Shown here: one piece after another, positions 25,701 to 38,730 of the stretch
Position numbering within the stretch: position 1 is the stretch's first letter
Layout of the letters: each line of letters starts with the position of its first letter
DNA from: Haemonchus contortus
Lineage: Eukaryota > Nematoda > Chromadorea > Rhabditida > Trichostrongylidae
DNA length: 64,000 nt
NCBI GenBank assembly: GCA_000469685.2
Contig: LS997566.1
Span: 41,766,420-41,830,419, forward strand
Direction of reading: 5' to 3'
Translations under genes and position numbers: made by a program
The notes under the pieces: generated by a model
Told to the model about the DNA's origin: nothing
Databases searched by the model: none
The model's input: only the letters and a program-made list of their open reading frames with translations

Positions 25701-26761
25701 TGATTTTCAGATGCTCTAGCTCTGTTCAAAATCTACTGATCTTCGCACATTCATTCGCGTTACGTTTCGCTTCGTTATCCTAGTGTTTCACTATTCATGA
25801 AGTGCTTGACCTTGTTTATCTTCGCCTTCAGGATCTGCCAATTGTTCAAAATCTCACGCAAAATCATAAGTGCTCTTAGTTTTCGTTGACCAAAACCGTT
25901 ATAAAATTAAATCCTATTTAATTTATTTCATATTCAACTTCAATCCTTCACAGCCTTAATATTGTTCTCGTCGTTGTCAATCAACGTTGAAGTCTCATTG
26001 AGATCACTATTGGCTTTCACCCTTTACATCCTTCACACTCTGCTAGTCGCTGACATTCGGTGAGAAACTATTTCTATTTCCCATTTCATTCCGATTTTTC
26101 TTCTTCAGAAACGATCAGGCTCTGAAAGCGAACATGTTCATATATACAAAGGCTCGTTATCAGCAATGCATTGATATTTCTTATCAAGAATTGCCTTTTC
26201 ATAACTAAGATGGGGAGAGAAGCACCTTTTTTGAGGCTTGGAGATTATGCATTTCCTCGAATAATCGTTATTCGCGTTCGCGTTAAAAATCCGTTCATTT
26301 CTCCCGGTTACGTCCTTTTTCAATGTTTTTCGACTTCATTTTAACATCATTTCTCCCGCGCTAATTTTGATAGGGAAATCTGAGAAGTTCGTGTCGCACT
26401 AGAGCGCTGCCAGAATTGAAATGGGTAATGCGGGTTGTCTCCAAAAGATTATAAAATTTAGAAATACCCAGTGTGGGTGAGGGATGTCTGCGTTTGATTC
26501 TGCGTTGCGATGCTGCACTCATTCTCGAGGAGCTTTCTCGCCTTTGTCTGATTTTGGTAAAAATGTTCCCTAGTTATTCGAGTCAGTCGACGTTTTCGAT
26601 CTTAAACTGAAATTTTATCGTGCCGACAATGTTGCGCAGCTTTTCTTATTATTCCGACGCGTAACGACGACTGCTATCAGTTGTTCCAATATGTGCCAAA
26701 TCGTGGCGTAGAACCAAGTGAAAACGGTGCTTGCAGGTTTTGATAACGTTGCTGAGAAATA

Positions 26762-29177
26762 ATGTCAAGTTCAGCACGACTAAGCGAAGCAGCAGAGTGT
26801 GAGCGGAAAGCAGCCGAGTGGTGAGTTATGTTTGTAAGTAATTTTTAGGTCTGGGAAATAATACGAAGACCCTTTTCGCTTTATGCGAGTAGACTAGCCG
26901 ACATTCGATTGAGACAGTTCACTAATAATAAACTATGCAAGCACACTTCAGCCAAATGAAATGAATCCAGGTTGTAGGCTTCAAAACTCAGCCATCTCTG
27001 TCTAGTTGGTAAGGTTTCAAACAATTTGTAAATGCGTCCTTTTGTAGAAGGGTCTATTTATTGGGGCGTTCAGAAATAAAAGAGCAGCTGGTAGTTCTCC
27101 ATTTACCAAAAAGACAACAAGTCTGCCGAACTTTCGTAAGGGAATGGCGCAACTGCGCTTGAATGAGTTCATTAAGAGCAGTAACCCTAATGATCATTTT
27201 CCATGCCTCTTTGTGACAAGCAGCGCTACGCATGGCCGTTTTCATCGGCTTAAAATGAGCCTTTTCATGCGGAATCCCTCTGAGTACCCTTTTCATGCGG
27301 AATCGGATTGTCGCAGAATATGTCTTCAACGGCTTATAGGGGTTTTCTCTTATCATTTTTTCTGTATCGTTTGATACTCGTAATTTTTTTGCTTTATTTT
27401 TCAGTAGGTTTTCAGTTTCCCTTTAATTATCTTTCCTTTGCTTTCACAGTTTTTTTACCTTATACGTGTTTGAAAATGATATTATTTACGAAAAACATGA
27501 ACAGTCGAAGGATTCGTTTGATAAAGTCTTTACATTATGTGTTCGTAGCTACTAACGCTGCTGGTTTGCAGGGCTTCATGAGTTTTATAACGAGTAAAGT
27601 TCAAGGTTAGAAAACTTTCCACTGAAGTGAACAAGCTTTCCATGAGGTCTTTTTCGAAGCTTGTATACTTTCTGCCATGATTTAGTGGTAGAAAAAGGTC
27701 TTCTTTCGGGAACTTTGAAGAACTAGCTGTTCTACTTTTTCGGTTGTGTGTAAAATTAGGAATTGTAGCAGCTTGCGTAGAGCTATAGCGTATAGCTCTA
27801 AGGATATCGAGCAATCTTTTTCTATTCTTCACTAAATTCATAAAGGTGTGGAGGACACAAGTTAAACAAGTGAGACATGCCATAGCAATTAAGGGCCTAG
27901 TTCTTTCTTTGTCGTTTTGCGGGGATGTGTATGGTCTCGCCCTAGAAGAACTCATCGCTCAGGATGCGGTGACCCGGTTGGTAAAGAAGGATTTCCGAAT
28001 CATGTAGAGGTTCTACATATCATACTGGGGCAGCGTGCACGTTGAGGCCGCTTTCAGAGGCTGGTTTCAGACTTGAACGTCCGTCCGTCCGTCCGTCCGT
28101 CCGTCCGTCCGTTCAGCGCGTGCTGCGACGGCGGTCGCTAGAGTAGTGTTGACAGCGCTGGCACGTGATCCAGTGTTGTCAACACTACTCTAGCGACCGC
28201 CGTCGCAGCACGCGCTGAACGGACGGACGGACGGACGGACGGACGGACGGACGGACGTTCAAGTCTGAAACTAGCCAGACTCCGACGACCGTCCGACCGA
28301 CCGTCCGTCCGTCCGTCCGACGCGTGCGTTCTGCAACGGCGGTCGCTAGAATAGTGTTGACAGCGCTGACATGTGATCTAGTGTTGTCAACGCCGGTGAG
28401 GCGCCGCCGTCGCAGCACGCACGCTTCGGACGGACGGACGGACGGTCGGATGAATCGTTGAGGTCTGAAAGCAGCCTGACAGATGAATGAATCTGTTCTG
28501 CGTTCGGGAGCTTTCAAAAAGTAACGAGCATTATAGCTATATGTTCCTTTGCTTAATATTTCTTAGACTAAACCTATGTATATTCATGAATTAGTGGATA
28601 TAAACTTGGATCCAATTTTCTTCATGGTTGCGTTGTAAAATATTATTTATGAGGAGGTCATGCAGAAGGTTAAATCATACTTTTCTCAGCCTAAAAACAT
28701 CGATGCTGAAGTTGAAGCTGAAACCAGACTACGATGGAGCCGCAACTGCATTGGAGCGTGCTTCCGTTTGCTACCGTAATGCTGGAGATGCGAAAAAAGC
28801 TGCTAAGGCACTAATAGATGCTGCTGGTAATTACGAACAACTTGGAAACTTGTTTCACGCAGCTAAGTAAGTGAAGTCTATGAATACTCAATTGTAACAT
28901 GCGAGATAATGTTGCTGTTTATTTTGTCAGAGCTCGTGAAGGTGCAGCAATGTTGTTGAGAGATGCTGGTGATAGTGCAGGAGCTTTCCCACTGTTTGAA
29001 AAGGCGATAGACCAATATGCTGAATCTGGAAGTCTTGATACAGCAGCGATGTCAGTTGATAAGGCTGCAAAGGTTGTGGTGCTCCAGGAACCGGAGAAAG
29101 CCATCAAAGTATGTAGCCTTTGTCATTTTATAGTATCTCAGGTTCTGAATTGCGTTCTGTTCGACTGTTTGCTACAT

Positions 29178-29216
<39 letters not shown>

Positions 29217-30046
29217 TTTCTATCAGTTCAACGCTATGACATTTATCTGATCACAATTTGGTTCTGTGGGTGCTGTTCGAGATACCATCATTATTTCAGC
29301 TATATGAAAAGGGACTTGCGTTGGTACAACAGTCTGACCGATCGAAATTAGCAGGAGAATTCCTCAGCCAGATCACACGTTTAAATCTTCGATTAGAGCG
29401 ATACAGCGAAGCAACAAAAGCTATTCGTGACGAAATAGAAAAGTACGTCGAAGTTAGAGTAAGTTCTGTCATGAAAAGTGTATATCACATAATATGGCTG
29501 TTATAAACTTCCTGTGAAATATCATACCTTCCTGAAGGGAGTATTATCTGAAAATCATCGCATAATGCAGGACTGTTTAGGAGCCCGGTCGTGTGGGTCA
29601 ACTCACAATTGCGTTGGTCCTTGTGCAGTTAGCAATGGGAGATTCTGTAGCTGCAGCGAAGTATTACCAATGGGTAGTAGAGTGAGCAAAATTTCTTCGT
29701 TCCTGTTACCATAGATAGAACATTTTCATGAATTGATCATTTACTTTTAAAGACAATGCGCTGAATTCGAGTTCACAGATGACGCAAGAGCGTGTCGCCA
29801 GCTGATTGGTGGTTGGGAGAGTGGAGACGATGAACAATTCCAAAACGTGCTCAAAGATGGTGTGCTGCGGAGCATGGATAATGAGGTAAGTTCTACTAAT
29901 AAACTGCTTCTCATTAAGCTGCTTCTCGAAGCTCACATACTTATTGTTTTCAGTACCTTCGGCTAATGAAGAAACTCCATGCACCAGGAGCTACTGGCGA
30001 AACCGAAGGAGCAATTGATGGAGGGGAAGAAGATGACTTGAAATAG
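26762..30046 (+). CDS. NAPG: gamma-SNAP (soluble NSF attachment protein)
   Basis: Adaptor that joins SNARE complexes to the NSF ATPase for disassembly in vesicle fusion. Exons 26762-26820, 28690-28866, 28931-29108, 29300-29458, 29581-29681, 29753-29885 and 29954-30046 give 299 residues, close to the usual size of about 310. Exon 1 encodes a short helix (SEAAECERKAAE) that joins across a 1.87 kb intron to LKTSMLKLKLKPDYDGAA, the family's hallmark start. TPR-like helical repeats follow (YRNAGDAKKAAKALIDAA; KAREGAAMLLRDAGDSAGA; SLDTAAMSVDKAAK). The C-terminus is acidic (EGAIDGGEEDDLK). All introns are GT-AG with matching phases. Intron 1 contains the large palindromic element at 28041-28480 and intron 3 a TTTA repeat. 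A poly(A) signal at 30321 and the next gene's acceptor at 30433 suggest an operon. Confidence 0.93.
28041..28480. mobile_element. foldback element with about 95-base perfect palindromic arms and CCGT/GGAC repeats
   Basis: Lies in intron 1 of gamma-SNAP. Arm 28061-28154 is the reverse complement of 28177-28274, around a 22-base loop. Each arm contains a tandem tetranucleotide run (TCCG in the left, GGAC in the right), then CAGCGCGTGCTGCGACGGCG and a TAGAGTAGTGTTGACA block. A second, diverged copy of the inner unit follows at about 28325-28440. The outer ends GGCCGCTTTCAGA (near 28046) and TCTGAAAGCAGCC (near 28466) are also inverted repeats. No coding capacity. A foldback-type non-autonomous transposon is the best reading. 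Confidence 0.8.
29177..29220 (+). repeat. TTTA microsatellite
   Basis: About ten tandem TTTA units in intron 3 of the gamma-SNAP gene. Confidence 0.9.
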
Positions 30047-30320
30047 ACATTTAGGTGGAATATTTTTTATAACTTATCGGATATATGCTTTTGTACCAGC
30101 TTTATTGTTTCGAAGAATGTACTTATACTGCAATGTGGGACGTAGAATTGTTTTTTTAGTTGGGTTACTTGCATTCCAGCAAATCCTCGTGATGTTTGCC
30201 ATAAGTTGACATAATTGAAGCCTGTGAACTGTTTGTTTTGTGATGCCTGATTAGTAGTTTTTAAGTTCTATCAAGCCCAAGGAAATGACCAAATGCTTCG
30301 GTCGTATTCCTCGAGTGTGT

Positions 30321-30326
30321 AATAAA
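30321..30326 (+). terminator. polyadenylation signal of gamma-SNAP
   Basis: AATAAA 275 bases after the gamma-SNAP stop codon. The acceptor of the next gene lies about 107 bases downstream, a distance typical of intercistronic regions in nematode operons. Confidence 0.5.
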
Positions 30327-30423
30327 TCTAATTTATTAGTTGTGTACAGCTTCTTAATTCGCTTCAGAAGTAATTTGAACTCATATTTGTGTGCATTGCA
30401 TCGAGGGTCAGGGAAAAGGTAGA

Positions 30424-30433
30424 TTGTTCTCAG
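30424..30433 (+). promoter_or_regulatory. probable trans-splice acceptor of the zinc-finger gene
   Basis: ATTGTTCTCAG ends at 30433, ten bases before the ATG. With the upstream AATAAA at 30321 this fits SL2-type processing of a two-gene operon. Confidence 0.5.
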
Positions 30434-30443
30434 GACGACTTCT

Positions 30444-33400
30444 ATGGAGGCGTTCTTAGAGCAGTTACGAGTATTACGATTCCAGTTCGATGCTCTTAGT
30501 AGCGAAGACCACGAGGATGCGCTGGGTAATGGATTTTCCACAGATTTGAGTTTGTAATTTATTTTGCATGCTTATTTGATGGTATTTAGTGGAATTCTAG
30601 TTAAGGGTGCAGTTGAATTTATGTGGTGAGGAACCGCAAATCGAAAGTAGGCGCAGTTTACTAGTATTAGCATATTCGAATGCTTCCCATAATCGTTTAA
30701 ATCATGCGACTGGAAAGATACCTGGGTAGCGCACGAAGTAAGATTCTCATGAATCTTATCACCGATGAGGTGTGCATTGATTATGAAAGTCGTTAGTCTT
30801 GAAAGTACTATCTGTCTGCCGGCTGCTACGTCACAATTGTATTTTGCTCGGTCAGATAAGGAGGTGTAACGTATAGAGTTTGAAGACTAATGAATGGGAA
30901 CTCGGAAAAGTTCTTAGGAGCATCGGCTTGGGAAAATAATGGAGATCATATTAAAGGGTCAGATACGCATTAATTCAGGTGGTTCTATGTTTTGGATGTT
31001 TTGGGAGGATAGACGCTTATCATGATGCGTGATCGTACGCTTTTTTCGCATGACAGATGTCCATTCTTTTTGTAGCTTCTTTGATTCTCTGAGTTCTTGC
31101 TTTTTCAAAGCTATTCTTTGATTTCCAAATCGACGCACGTATCTACTTATTCTCGCATGTTCTCTGATTCCATGAATTTCGAAGTCTTACAGATATTTCT
31201 CCCTGAGATTCCGTTCTAGATGGGCTGTAAACAGTGCATGTATTTCCCATATTTCAAGGTGAAATGTTTCGTTCACAGCACAGCCGCTGTTTGCCAAAGT
31301 TGAGCTGTGAGGTACAGATTTCAGTTATTTACGGTGCCCTTGCATAGGTTCTGCACATATAGTTAATTCGTTCTCCCAGAAGGCCACTGAATGATTAGCT
31401 TGTGTTCTTTTTTTCGTAGAAGCACAAGACTTACATCGTTTTGATGGCAATCTTCAACATATTGCGGTCATTTTTTGATGTGAACAGCAGGAATAGTTGC
31501 GAGTGCACGTAGTATTTCCTATTTTTGTTCAAGTCATATGTACTGTTGTTGCTACGTGACGGATGAGACTGTGCTTTCTTTCCAGCTGCTGTAGCGGAAA
31601 CAGTCTGCGAAATGAGAGATGCAAGCGTTCGTCGTCGATTTGAAAAAGAAATTGAGCTCACTTTGGCATGGGAGGCGGAGAAAATGATTGCGGTATGTTA
31701 ATTATTCATTTTATTACTAGGCGACAGTCTCAAAAGTTTTCAAAGATATATCGTGAACTGCTGTTTGCGCAGCTTTTGACAGAATTGCCTTTCTGAGATT
31801 CGAAAGAAGGGTGATCAGTAGTTTTGAAGGCTCACCTTATCTATATGTAGCACGAGTACGGGATGTTTGACCTGTCGATGGGAATAAAGTGTAAGACAGA
31901 GCGATGATCTAACTCTAAGGAATGTCTCTCCTATCGAAATGAGCTTTTGCCGAGCAGTTGGTCTCGACAAATCACGTGGTTCCTCTTTTTAGCTCAATGT
32001 GATGTGGTTATTACAATTACACTCTCAAGTGGCCTTACTTTTTCTTTTGTTGGTTGGACTTGGCAAGGTTTTGATAGCAGCTGTTATGCCCCAGGAATGT
32101 CTTTCATCCAGCGGGACCTTTGAGCTAAACAAGGACACTTGTTGCTCAACTATAATTAATATTTTGAAGAGGGTTGATGAACTGTAAATGTCCCTCTCTA
32201 GCGCGTGTGCGTGGAAAGGAAGATTTTTTTTTGTCGTTTTTCTGACTGATTTTTTCTGTTTTGTAGGAACGATTTGTTGGCGACTGGTCTTCGTTGAATT
32301 GCTTTAACGAGCCAACAACTTCGTCTTATGATTTCGAGTCACCTTCTGTTTTCGAAAGCAACAATCAGAGGAAGGATGCGGAATTTACATGGGATGGACT
32401 TCCTAATAGGGCAGACATATGTTGTAAGTATTACAATCAAGTAATATTCGTTTGACTTCAGAACTTCAGTATTATTTGTAGCTGAAGATAAGCGGAAGAC
32501 TGCCTCACCGTTCACGGAGAAGTCAGAACTTCAATCAAGCCATGTCCCGAAGGCCACCAGCCGTTTAAAAGGAAGAGAAGACAATGAGGCATACCAGCAT
32601 TTCGACGAGCAAGTATTGTCGAGGATTGGGATCACTAATAGTGCCTCATCACCAACATCGCGTGCAGGAAATGCAGTGGGCAAAGAAAATCGACTTGTAT
32701 GCGCTACGTGCGGGTTTTCGGCCAATAATCGGAAAGCACTCTACAGGTAGTATTGAATATCCGAAAAAATTAAACGAAAAGACAGAATGTAGAAGACTAC
32801 AAAAGCTCGCTTCAGGGTCTGAAGCTTTCGCTTATAGAAATCGTGCGTAGAAGTATCGGCATTGCTTGAGTTTACGGAGTTGCTGAACTTACGCAGCTTA
32901 CCTCTTTCATAATCCTCGTTAAGCACGCCGTACCCAAGTTGTGATGACTGCTGTGAATATGTTGTTCACGGGCTTCCAGAAGCTAAGCTTTTTTGTTTCA
33001 TGCTCTCCAGAACGATTCAGGGTGTAAAATTCCACTAGCCATGTGCTCCTAGGCGTGACCTTACGAGCCCACAAGATCACAAAGCGCCACAGTTTCACAA
33101 AATATCATAATCAAAATCTAGTGCGCATTGAAAATTGATTTGTCTGTTCTGCTTCACATCCATTTATTTACTGATTACGGTCACTACATTGAATGCTCGA
33201 TTGCATACAACACTGTACCCCATTGAACGATGGCTCGATCGATTGATATCATAAAAATTCGAGCTACGAGCCTCAAAGAGGGTCTATAGAGCAAAAGTAG
33301 GTCCACACGTACTCGACTCCCTTAGAGCAATCAGATCATAACCTTTAGTAAGCGAAATAATGAAACAGAACAGATAAGTTTGAGCGCTGTTAAGGCGTTT

Positions 33401-33736
33401 CTTATACTGGAATGATGCCATGTTTCGTGCACAACCCGTTGAGCAAGATGACCATTTATTGATCCCCAGGCGGCAGGACTTGATGCATCGCACATAGTTC
33501 CGATGATCGTCGGCCATGGCTAACTTTGAGGTCTCGAGGTTGCACTTAATTCTCTTACTATATAATATTTCAGACATGGCTTGAAAACTCAGCATGTTTT
33601 GAGAGAATCGAATTCGACTGGATCTCTGATATGCAGTCTATGCTCTTTCCGGACAAACAAGGTGTTCAACTATAATCGCCATATGAAACGTTTTCACGGA
33701 GACGAGCTGAAGGAGTCTCCATGCTCAGCTACTTAG
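30444..33736 (+). CDS. small protein with two C2H2 zinc fingers
   Basis: Five exons (30444-30525, 31586-31692, 32267-32423, 32482-32746, 33574-33736), all GT-AG and phase-compatible, encode 257 residues. The N-terminus is helical (MEAFLEQLRVLRFQFDALSS; RRRFEKEIELTLAWEAEKMI), followed by a polar S/T-rich middle. Finger 1 is at residues 189-211 (C-x2-C-x12-H-x5-H, CATCGFS to TQH) and finger 2 at 224-245 (C-x2-C-x12-H-x4-H, CSLCSFR to KRFH). The protein ends 12 residues later. The fingers place it as a likely nuclear nucleic-acid-binding protein (family inference). I do not recognise an orthologue. It lies 397 bases behind gamma-SNAP and may share its promoter. Confidence 0.8.
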
Positions 33737-36700
33737 GAGGAAGCAGACATGAGTTTTGGCATTCAGCTGAAAAGGTAGTTCATTGGGGTAACTGTTCCGT
33801 GTCTCTAATGCCAAGGGATAGAGCGATGAGGGAATGATAGCGAGATTTGCGGGCCTATAGTAGTGCTTAGAAACGGTTCTCAACACAGGGATAGAATTTT
33901 TTTTCCAGCATAAGGATCAATACGAATAAGGATCACATACTCGGCGCATCGAAAAGGGGCTTTGGCAAGGAAACGGGGCGGATAGCCAGGGTTGTACTGC
34001 ACCACGACCGCTCCGTTGGGTCAAGACCCACATCTGGATTACTGCGAAAATTGAGTTCCTGTTTTGAATCTTCGTTCTTGGCCCTGTATGCGTCCCAGAA
34101 ATTACATTCCCACATGTGTAGTGCTTCAAACTATCATATACTTAGTGAACTATTTTCCTCATCAATATTGAGCGAATACCTTTGGACTGGCATAGAAAAT
34201 GGAAAATTTTAAATCATTGAAGTAAAGTTTAGTGGGGAAATCACGGGTACGTCCCATCACTCTCGAGAATCTTTCTTTCCTCGTATTTTTCACGTACAGC
34301 ATCACGTATCTTTGAAGTCTGACAGATTGTGCGGCTGTATTTTTTACTGTCGACGACCTTGAAAAATGATCGGTGTTCTTATCAGGCAGTTACCGATCCC
34401 AAATCTAACCGTGTGCCTTCATAGGTTACCAGAGAAAATGCTTGTTTGCGGTTTGACGGAATTTATCTGTTTCCCTTCTTAATGTTCTCCATCATTTTCG
34501 TCATCTATGCCATGCTGATGGTGGAAGATTGGCTTTCACTCTTATTCTTTTCGCCTTTCTTTCGCTTTATTTTGCTGTTATTTGACTGTGATTTACGATA
34601 ATGCTCTTTGATTTAACCCGGTTTTTCTTTTATGCATGCTGCTTTGTTTATTTATCAATTCTGAATACATTTCTACAATTTCCAATGCCGCATACGCTGA
34701 TGTTCTCATTCGGTTGAAACCATAATTTTCATCTGCAATAAATTACTTTCTAATTTTATATGCTGTTTCATTACTGTAATGGATGTGTAGGCATCAGAAT
34801 ATTGCGAATTTTCAATCAATGCCTTATGTTCAATAGTTCCAGTGTGAAATTTTTGAACACCAGTGCTTTTAGCTTTATATTCTCTGAACATTTTTTGCAT
34901 TGTTTACAAACGGATGCGTGTCTGATGGCTGTCTTCTTTTTGCTTCCATTATCTGATTCCTCTGGGAAGGTTCTTTCGCGTCTCACTCATTTAATTCTCT
35001 GCAGCTTGCTCTTTGAGCACAACTTTGGATCTAACTTGCTTTTATAATTTTGAGGGAAAGTTCTATCATTTAGACGTTACAATGTCAACGTAGGAACCGT
35101 ATGTGGGTAAACTTCCGGACGAATTGTGGTTGCTTTAACTAATACCTCTACAGAAAGCAGTTTTACTAGACCCTCAGAAAAGTGAAGGGGTGCTCCAGCT
35201 TGTAGATATGGAGTGCACACATCAAAGCCAACAGAAAACCTCAAATTGAGAATGACAACCTGTTGGTACAATAAGAGAAAGTAAGGTTAATATTTCCTTC
35301 AGTAGCTGTTTTCTTCGAAGCAATTGCCTGTTCCATCAATCTAGCGGAATCCTTGACGCCTGAACCTCTTTAGTTATTTATTTATTTGGACATTTTGAAA
35401 ACCAACAATGTAAAAAAGATCTGTCAAAGATTCTTTACCTTTGCTGTAGATTCTATTTTGGTGAGTAATCACTGGTTGTTTGTGATTTCCGTCGCCCTTT
35501 CGTGGAATCTTGACCCTAACTTTCCTTGCAACATATGTACTTCTAAAATTCACGTAGATTGGGAACATCTGTTTGGATGGGTGGGAGGCGCTGAACTCGA
35601 TTCGCCCACATTATGTGGTTGTTATAAGCCAGCTGTGTGCAAAGTGCGTTATTTCCCAGTTGTCTGGCGTAGATGTCTGTGCGGGTGTTATGGCACAAAG
35701 GTCTGATGTCCCGTAACCATGGGGAGAGAAAGGGGGGGGGGCTGCTTCTTAGTATTTCATTCGTTTGAACATTTCTGTAGTGTGAATATCGAGGTAATTA
35801 TTCTAATCATGATTTCCTATAGAAGAAGTTGAGGTATCTAAAAGTGCATGTGTCACCATCGACTAGTAATATGGCAAACAATAAGGGCATCACAGGGACT
35901 ATTCGACTGATTATTTGATATTTCACGTACTAGGCAGTTCATTCCTTGAAAACCTATTCCAGAATCATCAGTTCACCCTCACAGGCCCTCCTCGTGCCAG
36001 AGAACTGCGGTTTAGTCTTTTGTTCACGATTTCTTCCATCTTCCCCTACCTCTTGAAGGTAATTCTACAAAGCCTCTTTATCACTTGCTCGTGATCTTAC
36101 GATGAGGGAAAGCCTTCGTTGAGGAAAATCGATGGATTAGATTCCAACCTCATGACCATAGCTATTGTGATTGGCGCTGGGGTGGAATCTGTGCAGGTTT
36201 TGCGTGTTTTTTCTAATCTTCTCGATTACACCACATCAATGTACTTAAGCTGTCGGCAAGTGATAAAACGGCAGTTTTGCCACTTCGGCTCTAGTTCGTT
36301 CAGGTTTCACTTACTTCGTTTACTTCAAGAATCGTTCACAGTCGGTTTGTACAATGATTTCTTCAGTAAGATCTTAGATACCGCAGTCTTTTCCTTTTAA
36401 AGTATGATTTGTAATTTTCCGTATATGTCAGGTAGAAATTCTAGATTACAGTGAAATTTAATGAATTCGCTTTGAGGGTGTGGTGCGTCCGGAAAATGGT
36501 CGCGTCGCGGGGAGAGGGGCGTCGCGCGCGAATGAATGTAGCAGAATGCAGCAGTAAGTAAAAAAAGAACAAAAGTACTAATAGTAGAATTATGCATAAA
36601 ATAATGATCGCATATCGATTGAGCTGTATGAAGAACGCTAGAGCTGTAATAACGGCGAATTAGTGGTCCGCGACAGCCGCGTGCGGCGAATCGATTACCC

Positions 36701-38730
36701 GAAATCGTTCCTAACGCCCGTCTCCCCTTCTTTGATTGCTTAAATTTCGCAGTTGGGCAGCTTATGGCTTATGATTCTCCTATACGATAGTGCGGAACGT
36801 ATGGATGGGGAGATGATGACCACTTATGAAGCGAAGTGCCTTTTTTTTGTTCTCGACCGTAATGCATCTTCTTTTACCGCTGAATAAGATGCCCCACAGT
36901 GAGGGACTATTGTCCAAGGAGGCTGTTGGAGGTGCTCATCAATACGTGCATTCTGTTGGGTGTACGTTTTTTTTCTTTTTGTAGGGTAGTGGGGCAGAAG
37001 CAGTTGTTTCGCTGCAGCATACCAGTCAGAAATGATTTTTTCTCGATCCTCCAATATTTTGCTACGTTCCAAAGGTTTATTGAAGGTTCAGGCAGGCTTT
37101 ACTATTGTAGCATGGACCCACTGTATCATGGACCTTCTAATGATAAGGCAAAATCACCGAAAAGCATAGCAGAGTGTCGAATAGATAGCGCCAGTGCAAG
37201 GGGCGTTCATTGCTTCCCTCCCGGAATCGCAGGCGATAACAGCAGTAGCAACGGTTTTCAGTGTCATGGTGTCAGCCATCGGTAACTAACGCTCTTTTAT
37301 CTCTCTCAAGACCACGAAATATGACATCTTTCTCGATTTCAACGTTTCCTGCGAAGGTCTTTCTTTCGCTCATCTCTTCAGAGCACAAAAAGTGGGGGTT
37401 TTGATTGGCTTTCTAAAAAGCTGTTGTTTACAGCCAGCCCAATTATTCTCCATGTAAAGTTGCTTTCGAACTTCACGCTTAACAGACTTATTACTCGTAT
37501 CAACTACATATGTTTATCGATTTCTGCCATTTTGCGATAGTTGTTGTTATCTGTTCTGTTCTGTATTGCTATTGTCGGCAGCTATCCTAGCTTCATTCAC
37601 TTTGCGTGGAAAAAATGATTGTCGCTGGAATTCGGCTTATATTGTTAGGCTGTGGGCTGTGCACGCCATCATCGAATGTCCATGCCCACTTATCTACGAT
37701 TTGCCCATCCGCTCAAGAACAGCATTGAGCCGTTTTTCTTGCTCCATACCTCGAAGTCTAGAATGCACAGCACTACTAAGCCCAGAACTGCGTTTCGTAC
37801 CATTTCTGGAAACAAGCATCAAGAGTGATGTACTTCATGGTTGAGGTCCCATTTGTAATGTCATTCATTGAAAATCGCGAAATTCAAGACTCCAAGGAAC
37901 CCCACTATCAAGAACATTTAAGTCCAAAATCGCTCAGATTCTGCTGTTGGGAGTTACTCAATAGAGGTGTAACAGGATGGGAATCGCCCAGTGAAGTATT
38001 CTATGTATCAAATGAGATAATTCTTCCCAAAATTGAACGCTCTGAGACCGCTTAGCAGATTTCCCGATGCATCGGTATTACTATTCGTGTTTTTTCTTTT
38101 TCTGAAGGTTCAACTTCTCTGTGGCTAAGGAGAAACAGGCTACCCAGTTGTTGGCAATGGAAGATGCCTTAAGATTGATGAATCGACCCCAACAGATGTC
38201 ATTGTGGGAGTTCTCCCGCTCCACTTGTTCTATTTTCTGAAAATTTGACCACTGTGTGCTTGAAAGGGAATCAGGTTCATCTTGCTTCTGAAAAGAGGAA
38301 AGTTATGGTTACTGAATGGCGTAATGAATTGATCCAGACAGAACGACTGGATATAAACAGATGCCCCAACTTCTTGGTTGATCTAGAGGGTATAGAGAAT
38401 TGCTGACTCTTGGAACCAGCATCCTCTAATTCCTGACATTCTCACTCAGTCTCAGCCATTCGTGACGACCTGTGGAGCTCAAATCATTGAGACAGTTTTA
38501 TATCGATTTTGCAGAAATTATTCTTGAGGGGCTTTCGCTTGAATCGCACTAGTTGACATTCAGTGCTTCTGAGCGAAAAAGGTTTTCTATCAAGCTCTTT
38601 GAAAGACAGGTAGTTACCCCTTGAGGTAAATGTCTGAGTATTTAGAGAATCCTGCATTCACTAGGTTGCATCCCGCAAACGAAGCCGGAATTCCAGCAAC
38701 GGGTTACTCACGTATGGCTTCTGCTTGATG

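Larger units (their letters stand above)
24325..26761. other. copy B 3' flank and spacer before gamma-SNAP
   Basis: Apart from the poly(A) signal, the 36-base tandem repeat and the decayed KH3 exons listed separately, no other gene is recognised. Copy A exon 10 has no convincing counterpart here. A weak TGCTTGCAG acceptor-like site ends at 26736, upstream of the gamma-SNAP ATG. Confidence 0.5.

Noticed and set aside
28061..28480. CRISPR-like array (regular repeats with spacers)
   Set aside because: The repetition is inverted and tetranucleotide-based, without unique spacers, and the host is a eukaryote.
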